Shown: positions 33,725 to 42,598 of the stretch, in pieces
How positions within the stretch are numbered: position 1 is the stretch's first letter
How the letters are laid out: each line of letters opens with the position of its first letter
Assembly: GCF_002072155.1 (NCBI RefSeq)
Contig: NZ_BDIY01000019.1
Span: forward strand, 1 to 64,000
Source of the DNA: Roseovarius sp. A-2
GTDB lineage: Bacteria > Pseudomonadota > Alphaproteobacteria > Rhodobacterales > Rhodobacteraceae
Reading direction: 5' to 3'
DNA: 64,000 bases
Translations under genes and position numbers: made by a program
The notes under the pieces: generated by a model
Seen by the model: only the letters and a program-made list of their open reading frames with translations
What the model was told of the DNA's origin: nothing
Databases searched by the model: none

Positions 33725-34183
33725 ATGTCCCTGGATCAGACAGACCGGCGCTTGTTGCAGGTGCTTCAGCGGCGCGGCCGTATCTCCAATGCGGACCTCG
33801 CTGAGGAGGTCAATCTCTCGGCCTCGGCCTGTCACAGACGGGTGCAACGGCTCGAGGCGGATGAGTATATCAAGGGATATGTCGCGCTGCTGGATGTTCG
33901 CAAGATGGGGGTGCCCGCGACCATATTCGTCGAGATCAGGCTGAGCACGCAGGCGGATGAGGTTCTGGAGGCGTTCGAGAAGGCGGTGGCGCGGGTGCCG
34001 GATGTCCTGGAATGTCATTTGACCGCAGGGGCGGCGGATTACATTCTCAAGATCGTCGCCGAAGACACCGAGGACTTTGCCCGCATTCACCGGCAATACC
34101 TGACGCGCCTGCCGGGCGTGGCCAAGATGCAGTCGAGTTTTGCCTTGCGTACAGTCTTTTCCACGACAGCCCTGCCGGTGTGA
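33725..34183 (+). CDS. Lrp/AsnC-family regulator (AldR-like)
   Basis: 152 residues. N-terminal helix-turn-helix: MSLDQTDRRLLQVLQRRGR, ISNADLAEEVNLSASACHRR, VQRLEADEYIKGYVALL. The C-terminal RAM ligand domain ends VTLPVLPGVAKMQSSFALRT-like text (LTRLPGVAKMQSSFALRTV). An in-frame ATG 14 codons earlier is less likely because its extension is not part of the family. Divergent position beside ald strongly suggests AldR-type activation of alanine dehydrogenase in response to alanine. Confidence 0.88.
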   Translation: MSLDQTDRRLLQVLQRRGRISNADLAEEVNLSASACHRRVQRLEADEYIKGYVALLDVRKMGVPATIFVEIRLSTQADEVLEAFEKAVARVPDVLECHLTAGAADYILKIVAEDTEDFARIHRQYLTRLPGVAKMQSSFALRTVFSTTALPV

Positions 34184-34202
34184 CCGGACGGATATGAAAA
34201 TC

Positions 34203-34226
34203 GGCCCCGGTGTTTCCACCGGGGCC
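34203..34226 (+). terminator. Terminator after the Lrp-type gene
   Basis: Perfect 10-bp stem GGCCCCGGTG / CACCGGGGCC with a TTTC loop, 20 bases after the regulator stop. The T-run is weak. Confidence 0.6.
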
Positions 34227-34398
34227 TACTGGTACGCGAAACCGTGAGTGGTGTCGCACCTGCACTGAACTCGAACCCAAGTCACTCGTATCTGGAACGC
34301 TCAATCCAATTTTATGGTGCAATTATGGAGGAAAAATCGACGCTTGTCGGGTCAGGAAAACCTTACCTTTGGCATGGAAATGCGGATGATGTTACGTA

Positions 34399-34433
34399 AA
34401 AAGGGCCCCGGCGCGGCGCGGCGGGGCCCTTTT
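34399..34433 (-). terminator. Terminator after pnp
   Basis: 11-bp stem AAAAGGGCCCC / GGGGCCCTTTT. Read on the minus strand it ends in a T-run, 17 bases past the pnp stop, so it is a typical intrinsic terminator. Confidence 0.85.
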
Positions 34434-34449
34434 ATGAGTGTCAATCGGA

Positions 34450-36591
34450 TCAGGCGTCGTCTTTTTCGCGCGCGTCGGGCTGGATTTCCTCGCCGGTCTG
34501 CTGATCGACCATCTTCATCGACAGCCGCACCTTGCCGCGATCGTCAAAGCCCAGGAGCTTGACCTTCACATCCTGCCCTTCCTTGAGCACGTCGCTCGGA
34601 TGGTTCAGGCGGCGGTTCTCGATCTGGCTGACATGCACCAGCCCGTCACGCTTGCCGAAGAAGTTCACGAAGGCCCCGAAATCGACGATCTTGACGACCT
34701 TGCCGTCATAGATCTGGCCCTCTTCCGGCTCGGCCACGATTGACCAGATCATGTCATAGGCCTTCTTGATCGACTCGCCGTTGGGCGACGCGATCTTGAT
34801 GATGCCTTCGTCGTTGATATCGACCTTGGCACCTGACACTTCAACGATCTCGCGGATCACCTTGCCGCCCGACCCGATGACTTCGCGGATCTTGTCGGTG
34901 GGGATCTGCATGGTCTCGATGCGCGGCGCGTGGATGCTGAAATCAGCAGCACCAGACAGCGCCTTGTCCATCTCGCCCAGGATATGCATGCGCCCGGCTT
35001 TCGCCTGTTCCAGCGCCTGCTTCATGATCTCGGGCGTGATGCCCGCGACCTTGATATCCATCTGCAAGGAGGTGATGCCCTCCGCGGTGCCCGCCACCTT
35101 GAAATCCATGTCGCCAAGGTGATCTTCATCACCCAGGATATCCGACAGGATCGCGAACTCGCCGTCCTCTTCGAGCACGAGGCCCATGGCCACACCGGCC
35201 ACCGAGGTCTTGAGCGGCACGCCCGCATCCATCATCGACAGCGACCCGCCACAGACCGAGGCCATGGAGGAAGAACCGTTCGATTCCGTGATCTCCGAGA
35301 CCAGACGGATGGTGTAGGGGAAATCGGTCGCGGGCGGCAGCACCGCCTGAAGCGCGCGCCAAGCAAGCTTGCCATGACCGATTTCACGACGACCCGGAGG
35401 GCCCACGCGTCCGGCTTCACCCACCGAATAGGGAGGGAAGTTGTAATGCAGCAGGAAGTTCGATTTGAAGTTCCCGTGCAGCGCGTCGATGAACTGCTCG
35501 TCGTCGCCGGTGCCGAGCGTGGTCACCACGAGGCCCTGCGTCTCGCCGCGGGTAAACAGCGCCGAGCCGTGGGTGCGCGGAAGCAGGCCGGTTTCACAGA
35601 CGATCGGGCGGATTTCATCCAGACGGCGCCCGTCGATGCGGTTGCCGTTCTTGACGACATCGCCGCGCAGGACGACCGACTCGAGCTTTTTCAAGGCCGA
35701 CCCGAGATTGCCGTCTTCAAGCTGCTCTTCGCTCAACTGCGCCTTGATGGCCTCTTTTGCAGCAGAGATTGCATGCGTCCGCTCCTGCTTGTCGCGGATG
35801 GCAAAGGCGGCGCGCATCTGCTCTTCACCGGCGGCTTTGACGGCTGCGTAGAGGTCGGAGTAATCCGGCGGGGTGAAGTTGAACGGCTCCTTGGCACAAT
35901 CTTCGGCCAGCGAGATGATCAGGTCACAGACCGGCTGGATCTGCTCATGCGCGAAGGTCACCGCGCCAAGCATCTCTTCCTCGGTCAGCTCATAGGCCTC
36001 GGACTCGACCATCATCACCGCGTCCTTGGTGCCCGCGACAACCAGATCGAGACGCTGCTCGGGGTTGTTGCGCAGGTTGTGCATGTCGTCGATCTCGGGG
36101 TTGAGGATATATTCCCCATCCGAGAAGCCGACGCGGCAGCCTGCGATCGGGCCCCGGAACGGCGCGCCAGAAATGGTCAGCGCGGCGGAAGTCGCGATCA
36201 TCGCGACGATATCGGGATCATTGACCAGATCGTGGCTGAGAACGGTACACATCACCAGCGTTTCGTTCTTGAAACCCGGCACGAAAAGCGGGCGGATCGG
36301 ACGGTCGATCAGACGCGCGGTCAGGGTCTCTTTCTCGGTGGGGCGGGCCTCACGCTTGAAGAAGCCACCCGGCACCTTGCCCGCCGCGTAGTATTTTTCC
36401 TGATAATGAACGGTCAGCGGAAAGAAATCCATTCCCGGCTTCTGTTCCTTGGCAAAGGTCACGTTCGCCATGACCGAGGTCTCACCAAGGGTGGCGATCA
36501 CCGACCCGTCGGCCTGACGGGCGATCTTGCCGGTTTCCAGTGTGAGCGTTTCCTCGCCCCACTGCATCGATTTTTTCGTCTCTTTGAACAT
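34450..36591 (-). CDS. pnp: Polyribonucleotide nucleotidyltransferase (PNPase)
   Basis: 713 residues: two RNase PH domains (about 1-220 and 310-540) joined by a helical domain, then KH ([14 protein letters not shown]) and S1 ([19 protein letters not shown]) RNA-binding domains. The start is [16 protein letters not shown]. Active-site sequences [26 protein letters not shown] and [20 protein letters not shown] are intact. PNPase degrades RNA from the 3' end and works in the degradosome. The expected neighbour rpsO is not in the window. The 5' side faces fliP. Confidence 0.95.
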   Translation of the reverse strand: MFKETKKSMQWGEETLTLETGKIARQADGSVIATLGETSVMANVTFAKEQKPGMDFFPLTVHYQEKYYAAGKVPGGFFKREARPTEKETLTARLIDRPIRPLFVPGFKNETLVMCTVLSHDLVNDPDIVAMIATSAALTISGAPFRGPIAGCRVGFSDGEYILNPEIDDMHNLRNNPEQRLDLVVAGTKDAVMMVESEAYELTEEEMLGAVTFAHEQIQPVCDLIISLAEDCAKEPFNFTPPDYSDLYAAVKAAGEEQMRAAFAIRDKQERTHAISAAKEAIKAQLSEEQLEDGNLGSALKKLESVVLRGDVVKNGNRIDGRRLDEIRPIVCETGLLPRTHGSALFTRGETQGLVVTTLGTGDDEQFIDALHGNFKSNFLLHYNFPPYSVGEAGRVGPPGRREIGHGKLAWRALQAVLPPATDFPYTIRLVSEITESNGSSSMASVCGGSLSMMDAGVPLKTSVAGVAMGLVLEEDGEFAILSDILGDEDHLGDMDFKVAGTAEGITSLQMDIKVAGITPEIMKQALEQAKAGRMHILGEMDKALSGAADFSIHAPRIETMQIPTDKIREVIGSGGKVIREIVEVSGAKVDINDEGIIKIASPNGESIKKAYDMIWSIVAEPEEGQIYDGKVVKIVDFGAFVNFFGKRDGLVHVSQIENRRLNHPSDVLKEGQDVKVKLLGFDDRGKVRLSMKMVDQQTGEEIQPDAREKDDA

Positions 36592-36616
36592 CTGTCGTTT
36601 CCTAGCTGAGAGCACT

Positions 36617-36633
36617 CCCGGGCGTATCCCGGG
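36617..36633 (-). promoter_or_regulatory. Hairpin in the pnp leader
   Basis: CCCGGG-CGTAT-CCCGGG, 25 bases upstream of the pnp ATG. pnp leaders in other bacteria carry an RNase III-cleaved hairpin used for autoregulation; this stem is shorter, so the parallel is only suggestive. Confidence 0.3.
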
Positions 36634-36806
36634 TCTCCCGTTACAATGACGGCCCCATTGCCGCCGACCCCAATCATTCACATGCGCCCAGGGTCAAAGG
36701 CATCACGTCTCAGATGCGCGCGCATTACAGGAGTTTGCTTTGGATTGAAAGCGGCATGTGTCGCGGTCCTCGCGAGGTGCCGGGCGCGGAGATCGTCGCG
36801 CCGCGC

Positions 36807-37544
36807 TTACATGTATCCGCGCACCAGGGCCTCGGCAAGCAGCGTCCAGCCATCAGCGATCACGAAGAACGCGAGCTTGAACGGCAGTGAAACGATGGCC
36901 GGCGGCACCATCATCATGCCCATCGACATCAGGATCGCCGCGATCACCAGATCGATGATCAGGAAGGGCAGGAAGATCAGGAACCCGATCTGGAAGGCCC
37001 GCGCGATCTCGGACAGCATGAAGCTGGGGATCAGCACCGAAAGCGGGGCCTCCGGCCCGCTCGGGATCTGGCTAGCATCGGGGCGCAGTGCCGCCATTGC
37101 GGCGAAGGTGTCGGGGTCGAGCCGCTGTGCCATGAAGCCGCGAAACGGAGTGATGGCGCGGGTAAGCCCCTCGTCCAGTGGGACCGTCTCTTCGAGCAGC
37201 GGGGCGATGCCCTGCGTCCAGGCCTCGGAAAAGACCGGCTCCATCACGAAATAGGTCAAAAAGAGCGCGAGGCTGACGATCAGCATGTTAGGCGGCGATT
37301 GCTGAAGGCCGATACCGGTGCGCAGGATCGACAGCACGGTCACGATGAAGGGAAAGCAGGTGATCATGATGGCGATGCCCGGTGCAAGGCTGAGCACCGT
37401 GACAAGCGCGATCAGCTGCACCGTGCGCGCGGTGATCGAGCCGCCCTCGCCAAACGAGATCGACAGGTCCTGGGCCATCGCGGCGCTCGCGCAGAAGAGC
37501 GTCAGCGTGGCGATCAGCCAGACCCGCGCGCGCAGGATCGTCAT
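36807..37544 (-). CDS. fliP: Flagellar export gate protein FliP
   Basis: 245 residues with a cleavable signal peptide (ending SAAMA) and four membrane segments. Motifs FIVTVLSILRTGIGLQQSPP, FLTYFVMEPVF, FMLSEIARAFQIGFLIFLPF and IDLVIAAILMSMGMMMVPP are diagnostic. FliP builds the export-gate channel with FliQ and FliR, both in this block. Its ATG overlaps fliN as ATGA. Confidence 0.95.
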   Translation of the reverse strand: MTILRARVWLIATLTLFCASAAMAQDLSISFGEGGSITARTVQLIALVTVLSLAPGIAIMITCFPFIVTVLSILRTGIGLQQSPPNMLIVSLALFLTYFVMEPVFSEAWTQGIAPLLEETVPLDEGLTRAITPFRGFMAQRLDPDTFAAMAALRPDASQIPSGPEAPLSVLIPSFMLSEIARAFQIGFLIFLPFLIIDLVIAAILMSMGMMMVPPAIVSLPFKLAFFVIADGWTLLAEALVRGYM

Positions 37545-37843
37545 CCGAGGCCGTCCTGAAGATTGGCCACCTCGGTCAGGCGCACGGCGAGCTGACCCGC
37601 TTGGTCGCCTTCCATCTCCTCGAGCTGACCGCGCGCGATCAGACGTTCGCCGATATAGAGCTCAACCGCGTCATCGACCCGGCGATCGAGCGGCAGCACC
37701 GCGTCCTTGCCGAGTTTCAGCAGGTCGCGGATCAGGGGGCGCGCCTTGCCGACCGAAATCGTGATCTCGATCGGTACGGTGGAAAACGGATTGCTCAAAT
37801 CCGGTTTGGCCGATGTCGGCGGGGCGGTTGCGGGCTCGGTCAT
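37541..37843 (-). CDS. fliN: Flagellar C-ring protein FliN
   Basis: 100 residues: a short Pro-rich N-terminus then a SpoA domain (PIEITISVGKARPLIRDLLK, LGKDAVLPLDRRVDDAVELY, RLIARGQL). FliN forms the lower C-ring with FliM and binds FliH. FliM and FliG genes are absent here. Overlaps fliP and fliH by ATGA at both ends, showing a coupled operon. Confidence 0.9.
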   Translation of the reverse strand: MTEPATAPPTSAKPDLSNPFSTVPIEITISVGKARPLIRDLLKLGKDAVLPLDRRVDDAVELYIGERLIARGQLEEMEGDQAGQLAVRLTEVANLQDGLG

Positions 37844-38427
37844 GCGATTGCCTTTCTGTTCTCTTCGAAAAAGCCGGAGACGGCGTGCTCGATCGCCCGG
37901 AGCACCGAGTCGAGGTTGACCTCCTCCTCGGTCTCGCCGAAGCGCAGGAAAATCTGGCCGGGGGCCAGGGTGTCGTCCTCGGCAAGGGTGATGTCGAGGC
38001 CGGGCAGGGTCTCGGTCAGCGTTTCCATGCGGTTCATGTCGCCGGGGGCGGCCGCGATCACGATGGGTTGGCGGCCGTGGTCCAGGGCCTTTTCCTGCAG
38101 GATTTCGGCCAGACGGGGCGCGAGCGTGTCCTGGCTCAGGGGGGGCAGGACCGTCGCCACCATCTGTTCGAGCAAAGGGTGCAGGGCATTGAGCACGGCG
38201 GCATAGGCTTCCTCATAGGTGAAGGTGAGATCCTGCAGGTTCTGGGCGAGGTCGGCGGTGATCCTGCGCTCGTCCTCTTTCTGGGATTTGACCGCGTCGT
38301 CCCACCCGGCCTGATAGCCGGTCTCGAAGGCGGCCAGCCGCTCTTCCTCGAGCGAGATATCGGTGATCGAGATCGCGGTGCCGCGCAGGCTCTCGCCGAA
38401 ATCTTCAAGCAGATGCGCGATTGTCAT
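37840..38427 (-). CDS. fliH: FliH-like flagellar assembly protein
   Basis: 195 residues, mostly helical and acidic, with EEERLAAFETGYQAGWDDAV (FliH-type GxxxG-like helix) and a C-terminal domain with VIAAAPGDMNRMETLTETL and AEDDTLAPGQIFLRFGETEEE. FliH regulates the FliI ATPase and docks it to FliN. Sequence similarity to textbook FliH is low; position between fliF and fliN supports the call. Starts MTIAHLLEDF with ATGA overlap to fliF. Confidence 0.75.
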   Translation of the reverse strand: MTIAHLLEDFGESLRGTAISITDISLEEERLAAFETGYQAGWDDAVKSQKEDERRITADLAQNLQDLTFTYEEAYAAVLNALHPLLEQMVATVLPPLSQDTLAPRLAEILQEKALDHGRQPIVIAAAPGDMNRMETLTETLPGLDITLAEDDTLAPGQIFLRFGETEEEVNLDSVLRAIEHAVSGFFEENRKAIA

Positions 38428-40034
38428 CGGGCCTTCTCCTCTTCCTCGCCTTCCAGCCAACTGCGCAGGATCTCGATGGTTTCCTCCTGCCGCTGGCCGA
38501 TCAGGTTGCGCAGGCGGGCGACCGGATCGTCGTCCTGGCCGATCCGCTCGGACGTGTCCGTCGATTTGTCGGAGACCAGCGCAAGTCGGCTGCTGTCGAA
38601 CTCGCCCTCGTCGATTTCACCAGTGAGCGGGGTTGCCGCCTCGGGCGCGGCCGGGGCGGCATCAGGCCCGGGCGACGCCTCAAGCCGCGCTGCGGCGGGC
38701 GTCGGGGGACGGGCCAGGATGGGCCGCACCACGAAAAGCCCCAGGATGATCGCCACGAGCGCCAGCACGATGCCCTGGATCAGCGCCATGACGTCAAGCG
38801 CGAGCCGGTCGAAGAGCCCTGGCACGGCCAGCGTACCTGCGGGTTCGAGGGTTTCGAATGTCATCATCCTGAGGGTCAGCACATCGCCGCGTTCGGGATT
38901 AAGCCCGACCGCCGAGGCCACCAGTTCGCGCAGTGCGTCGAGTTCTTCCTGCGGGCGCGGCTCGACCGTGGTTGCGCCGGTCGCATCGGTGTCGGTGATC
39001 CCGTTGACCAGCACGGCGACGCTCAGACGCTTGATCGCGCCCGGCCCCTGGGTGATCTCGCGTTCGGTTGTTGAGACCTCGTAATTCACCCGTTCGCGGG
39101 TCTCGGTGTTCTGGCTCGACGAGGTGTTTTCGGCCCCTGCATCGCCATCGGGCAGGTTCGAGGCCACGGTGACGCCTCCGCCCTGATCGGAGGAGGTTTC
39201 CGCGCTTTCCTCGGAATCGGTGCTGATCGCCACCCGGCTTTCGGGATCGAATCGCCGCTCGCGGATCGCCTCGCTGCGCATCACCGTCTCGAGCGTCACC
39301 TCGACCACGGCATTGCCGCGCCCGACCCGCGCCTCGAGCAGCCGCTCGGCGCGTTGCCGCAGGGCCGCGGCACGATCGTCGGGGGCGTTGGCCGGGGCGT
39401 CCTCAACACCGATCAGCCCGCCCTCTGCATCAATGATCGCGACATCCTCCGGGGCCAGACCCGGCACCGCAGAGGCGACGAGAAACCGCAGCGCGCGCGC
39501 ATGTTTGGGGCTGATTCCACCCGGTTGCGTCGTCACCGAAACCGAGGCCGATTGGCGAATGTCGCGCTGAAACGGGTTGTTGCCGGAGGAGGCGAGATGC
39601 ACGCGCGCGCTGCGGATCGCGGGGTGGGCGAGGATGGTGCGGGCCAGCTCGCCTTCCTTTGCGCGCCAATAGGCGGCATCGAACATCTGCGATGTGGTGC
39701 CGAAACCCGACAGCCCATCGAGCAGCTCGTATCCCTTGGCGGAGGAGGCCGGAAGCCCCTCTCCGGCCAGGGTCATGCGCAGCGCGTCGCGTTGCGCGCC
39801 ATCGACGAAGATCGAATCGCCGCGCACCTCATGGGCCACGCCGCGCTGTTGCAGCGCTGCGACCACCTCGCCCGCAGCCCCGCCTTCGAGTCCCGCGTAA
39901 AGCAGGCTCAACTGCGGCTCCGAGGCCATGCGGGCCAACGCCAGGACCGCCCAGAACATGGCGAGGGTCGCCACCCCCACGATCACGCGCCGCCGCATGT
40001 CGAGGGAGTGCCAGAGGGTCACAATTTGCTGCAA
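38424..40034 (-). CDS. fliF: Flagellar MS-ring protein FliF
   Basis: 536 residues. Two transmembrane helices (about 13-32 and about 435-460) flank a periplasmic ring-building region with LLYAGLEGGAAGEVVAALQQ, VHLASSGNNPFQRDIRQSAS and AEGGLIGVEDAP. The C-terminal cytoplasmic tail (QEETIEILRSWLEGEEEE), which would bind FliG, is present. The MS ring is the base of the motor. First gene of the leftward fliFHNP operon, divergent from fliL with a CtrA-like box between. Confidence 0.93.
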   Translation of the reverse strand: MQQIVTLWHSLDMRRRVIVGVATLAMFWAVLALARMASEPQLSLLYAGLEGGAAGEVVAALQQRGVAHEVRGDSIFVDGAQRDALRMTLAGEGLPASSAKGYELLDGLSGFGTTSQMFDAAYWRAKEGELARTILAHPAIRSARVHLASSGNNPFQRDIRQSASVSVTTQPGGISPKHARALRFLVASAVPGLAPEDVAIIDAEGGLIGVEDAPANAPDDRAAALRQRAERLLEARVGRGNAVVEVTLETVMRSEAIRERRFDPESRVAISTDSEESAETSSDQGGGVTVASNLPDGDAGAENTSSSQNTETRERVNYEVSTTEREITQGPGAIKRLSVAVLVNGITDTDATGATTVEPRPQEELDALRELVASAVGLNPERGDVLTLRMMTFETLEPAGTLAVPGLFDRLALDVMALIQGIVLALVAIILGLFVVRPILARPPTPAAARLEASPGPDAAPAAPEAATPLTGEIDEGEFDSSRLALVSDKSTDTSERIGQDDDPVARLRNLIGQRQEETIEILRSWLEGEEEEKAR

Positions 40035-40096
40035 GGTGTTGCCTCCTGATCCGCGGCGTTCTGCCGGTCGATGGGGTCATCATTCGCCGATCAGGC

Positions 40097-40111
40097 TTAA
40101 CAATCGGTTAG
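40097..40111. promoter_or_regulatory. CtrA-like box between fliF and fliL
   Basis: TTAA-CAATCGG-TTAG, one base away from the TTAA-N7-TTAA consensus of the CtrA response regulator, which governs motility in many Rhodobacterales. It lies 62 bases before fliF and 45 before fliL, placed to control both arms. Confidence 0.55.
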
Positions 40112-40156
40112 TTTCTCTGGGTCATATTGGCCGCGAGGCAAGTCGAGGATTTTAGC

Positions 40157-40657
40157 ATGGCGGACGAGGACAAGACCGAAGATCTCCCCGAGGCAGGTCG
40201 CAAACGCGGAAAATGGCCGCTGATGCTCGGGCTGGGGCTGGCACTGGTCGGTGGCGGGGCGGGATTCTACGCAGCGACGTCCGGGCTCTTGCCGTTTTTC
40301 CGCGTGCCACAGCAACAGGCCAATGAGGCCGGAGCCGGGGCGACGGTCGATTTCGGTGATGTGGTCTTTGTTCCGGTCGAGCCGCTGGTGATCTCGCTCA
40401 GTCAAGGCGGCGTGACCCGCCACCTGCGCTTTCGCGCCGAACTAGAGGTCGATCATGGGCAAGAGAGAGACGTCACGCGCCTGATGCCGCGCATCGTCGA
40501 TGTGCTCAACACCTATCTGCGCGCGCTCAGCCTTGCCGACATTGAGGAGCGCGCCGCGCTTCTGCGCCTGCGCGCGCAGATGTTGCGCCGGGTGCAGATT
40601 GTCGCTGGGGCGGGCCGGATCAACGATCTTCTGGTGATGGAATTCGTATTGAACTGA
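40157..40657 (+). CDS. fliL: Flagellar basal-body protein FliL
   Basis: 166 residues: charged cytoplasmic N-terminus, one membrane helix (GKWPLMLGLGLALVGGGAGF) and a periplasmic FliL domain (FVPVEPLVISLSQG, HLRFRAELEVD, VTRLMPRIVDVLNTYLRAL). FliL sits round the stator at the MotAB ring and helps torque. Another FliL-family gene lies at 50090. First gene of the long rightward arm. Confidence 0.9.
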   Translation: MADEDKTEDLPEAGRKRGKWPLMLGLGLALVGGGAGFYAATSGLLPFFRVPQQQANEAGAGATVDFGDVVFVPVEPLVISLSQGGVTRHLRFRAELEVDHGQERDVTRLMPRIVDVLNTYLRALSLADIEERAALLRLRAQMLRRVQIVAGAGRINDLLVMEFVLN

Positions 40658-40668
40658 AAGGGGACGGA

Positions 40669-41052
40669 ATGGAACTGATCGCCGATATTCTGCTGGTTGC
40701 CGGGGCGCTGGGGGCCGGATTCTACTGCTACGTGCTTGCCCGTCGGCTCAGCCGCTTCAACGATCTGGAAAACGGGGTCGGCGGGGCCGTGGCCGTGCTC
40801 TCGGCGCAGGTCGACGATCTTACGCGGACGTTACGTGCGGCACAGCAAACGGCGGGCGAATCGACCCGGTCGCTGGACGATCTGACCGACCGGGCCGAGC
40901 GCGTGGCCAAGCGTCTCGAACTTATGGTCGCCTCGATGCATGATTTGCCGGACGAGCCGCAGGTGCCGAATCAGACAGCGGCTGCGGGCGGCCTCCAGGA
41001 CGGTGCGGTCTTTCATCGCCATGCCATGGCCCACGACGAGGAGGCCACGTGA
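40669..41052 (+). CDS. DUF6468-like membrane protein of flagellar cluster
   Basis: 127 residues: one N-terminal membrane helix (MELIADILLVAGALGAGFYC) and a predicted coiled coil (LSAQVDDLTRTLRAAQQTAG, LTDRAERVAKRLELMVAS) before a polar tail. Proteins of this shape between fliL and motA are common in Rhodobacterales flagellar clusters, but their role is not established. It starts 11 bases after fliL and overlaps the next gene as TGATG. Confidence 0.75.
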   Translation: MELIADILLVAGALGAGFYCYVLARRLSRFNDLENGVGGAVAVLSAQVDDLTRTLRAAQQTAGESTRSLDDLTDRAERVAKRLELMVASMHDLPDEPQVPNQTAAAGGLQDGAVFHRHAMAHDEEAT

Positions 41053-41657
41053 TGAGGCGTGCCCGCCCCCGCCAGACGCGCCTGAGGGCCCGAGGTGCCC
41101 TCGGGCTGATCGCGGCCCTGTTGGTGACCTCGGCCTTCGTGCGGCTCGGCGGCGGTGTCGGTCAGGCGGTCGCGCGCGTGTCCGTCGGTGCGGTCGATGC
41201 GGTTGCGACGATGCCGGAAACACATGCGCCGGAAACCTGCGAACGGCCGCAGGATCTGCAGGCCATGCTGAGCGCGCTGCAAGCGCGCGAGGTCCGTCTC
41301 GACGAACGCGAAGCGAGCCTCGCCGACCGCATGCAGGCCCTGCGAATCGCGGATGGCGAAATCGCCCGCAGGCTGGCCGCGCTTCAAGAAGCCGAGGTGA
41401 GCCTGCGCGCTACGCTGGAGATCGCGGAAACCGCGGCCGAGGACGATCTTGTCCGTCTGACGAAGGTCTACGAGACGATGAAGCCGAAACAGGCCGCAGC
41501 CCTCTTCGAACAGATGGACCCGCGATTCGCCGCCGGGTTTCTCGCCCGTATGCGCCCCGAAGCCGCAGCCGAGATCATGGCGGGCCTGACGCCGGGTGCC
41601 GCGCATATGTTCAGCGTCGTGCTGGCCGGGCGCAATGCGGATGTTCCGAGCGAATGA
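41052..41657 (+). CDS. MotE-like flagellar chaperone (MgtE-N fold)
   Basis: 201 residues with an N-terminal membrane anchor (ALGLIAALLVTSAFVRLGG), a coiled coil (residues about 60-130, MLSALQAREVRLDEREASL) and a C-terminal MgtE_N-type helical domain (VYETMKPKQAAALFEQMDPR, FLARMRPEAAAEIMAGLTP). This is the architecture of MotE/FliG-like periplasmic chaperones, which stabilise MotC or MotB in rhizobia. It overlaps the preceding stop. No MotC-like gene is present. Probably it aids stator assembly. Confidence 0.7.
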   Translation: MRRARPRQTRLRARGALGLIAALLVTSAFVRLGGGVGQAVARVSVGAVDAVATMPETHAPETCERPQDLQAMLSALQAREVRLDEREASLADRMQALRIADGEIARRLAALQEAEVSLRATLEIAETAAEDDLVRLTKVYETMKPKQAAALFEQMDPRFAAGFLARMRPEAAAEIMAGLTPGAAHMFSVVLAGRNADVPSE

Positions 41658-41728
41658 CCGGGCCGCGCTCAGCTTTTCTTAACCCGGCGGTGAAAGACTG
41701 CCCGGAGGTCTGAACGGCGGAGAAGGTG

Positions 41729-42598
41729 ATGATCGGTATCATTGGCATTGTGGTGATTTTTGTGATGGTCTTCGGGGGCTACCTTGCCGCGGGGGGCAAG
41801 CTAGGCATCATCCTGCATGCCCTGCCGTTCGAGTTGATGATAATTGGCGGCGCGGCGATTGGGGCCTTTCTGATCAGCAATGGCGCGGGCGCGGTCAAAC
41901 ATACGCTTCGCGATGTCGCCAAGGTATTCAAGGGGCCGAAGTGGCAACCGGACGATTACCGCGACCTGCTGTGTCTGCTCTTCACGCTGATCCGTCTCGG
42001 GCGGCAGAACCCAGTCGCGGTGGAGGAACATATCGAGGCCCCCGAAGACTCCGCGATCTTCTCGAAATACCCGCGCATCCTCGCGGATCGCGAGGCGGTG
42101 GAGCTGATCGGCGACACGCTGCGCTCGGCCTCGATGAACTACGATGATCCCCATCAGGTCGAGGAGGTGCTCGACAAGCGCATGGAGGCGACCCAGCACC
42201 ACGCTCTGCATTCGAGCCATGCGCTGCAGACCATGGCCGACGGCTTGCCCGCGCTCGGGATCGTCGCGGCGGTTCTCGGCGTCATCAAGACCATGGCTTC
42301 GATCGACCAGCCGCCGGAAATCCTCGGCAAGATGATCGGCGGGGCGCTTGTCGGGACGTTTCTCGGGGTTTTTCTGTCTTACGGGCTCGTCGGGCCCTTC
42401 GCCAGCAAGGTGCGCGACGTGGTCGAGGAGGACGCCCATTTCTACAAGCTAATTCGCGAGGTCCTGATTGCCAATCTTCACAACCACGCGGCAAATATCT
42501 GCATCGAGGTTGGCCGGCAGAATACCCCGTCGCATAAACGCCCCGGCTTTGGCGACCTGGAAGAGGCGCTGCGGGCCGTGAAGCAGGACGTCGCATGA
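41729..42598 (+). CDS. motA: Flagellar motor stator protein MotA
   Basis: 289 residues, four membrane segments. Stator signatures: MIGIIGIVVIFVMVFGGYLA, FELMIIGGAAIGAFLIS, the cytoplasmic loop, and GIVAAVLGVIKTMASIDQPP then GKMIGGALVGTFLGVFLSYG. The ATG at 41729 follows GGAG; a GTG one codon earlier is possible. MotA needs MotB, which is not encoded in the window. Confidence 0.93.
   Translation: MIGIIGIVVIFVMVFGGYLAAGGKLGIILHALPFELMIIGGAAIGAFLISNGAGAVKHTLRDVAKVFKGPKWQPDDYRDLLCLLFTLIRLGRQNPVAVEEHIEAPEDSAIFSKYPRILADREAVELIGDTLRSASMNYDDPHQVEEVLDKRMEATQHHALHSSHALQTMADGLPALGIVAAVLGVIKTMASIDQPPEILGKMIGGALVGTFLGVFLSYGLVGPFASKVRDVVEEDAHFYKLIREVLIANLHNHAANICIEVGRQNTPSHKRPGFGDLEEALRAVKQDVA

Noticed and set aside
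34240-34320. tRNA-like segment (minus strand GGGTTCGAGTTC and a CACCA end)
   Set aside because: T-arm and acceptor pairing do not close and no anticodon arm is found; at most a decayed fragment.
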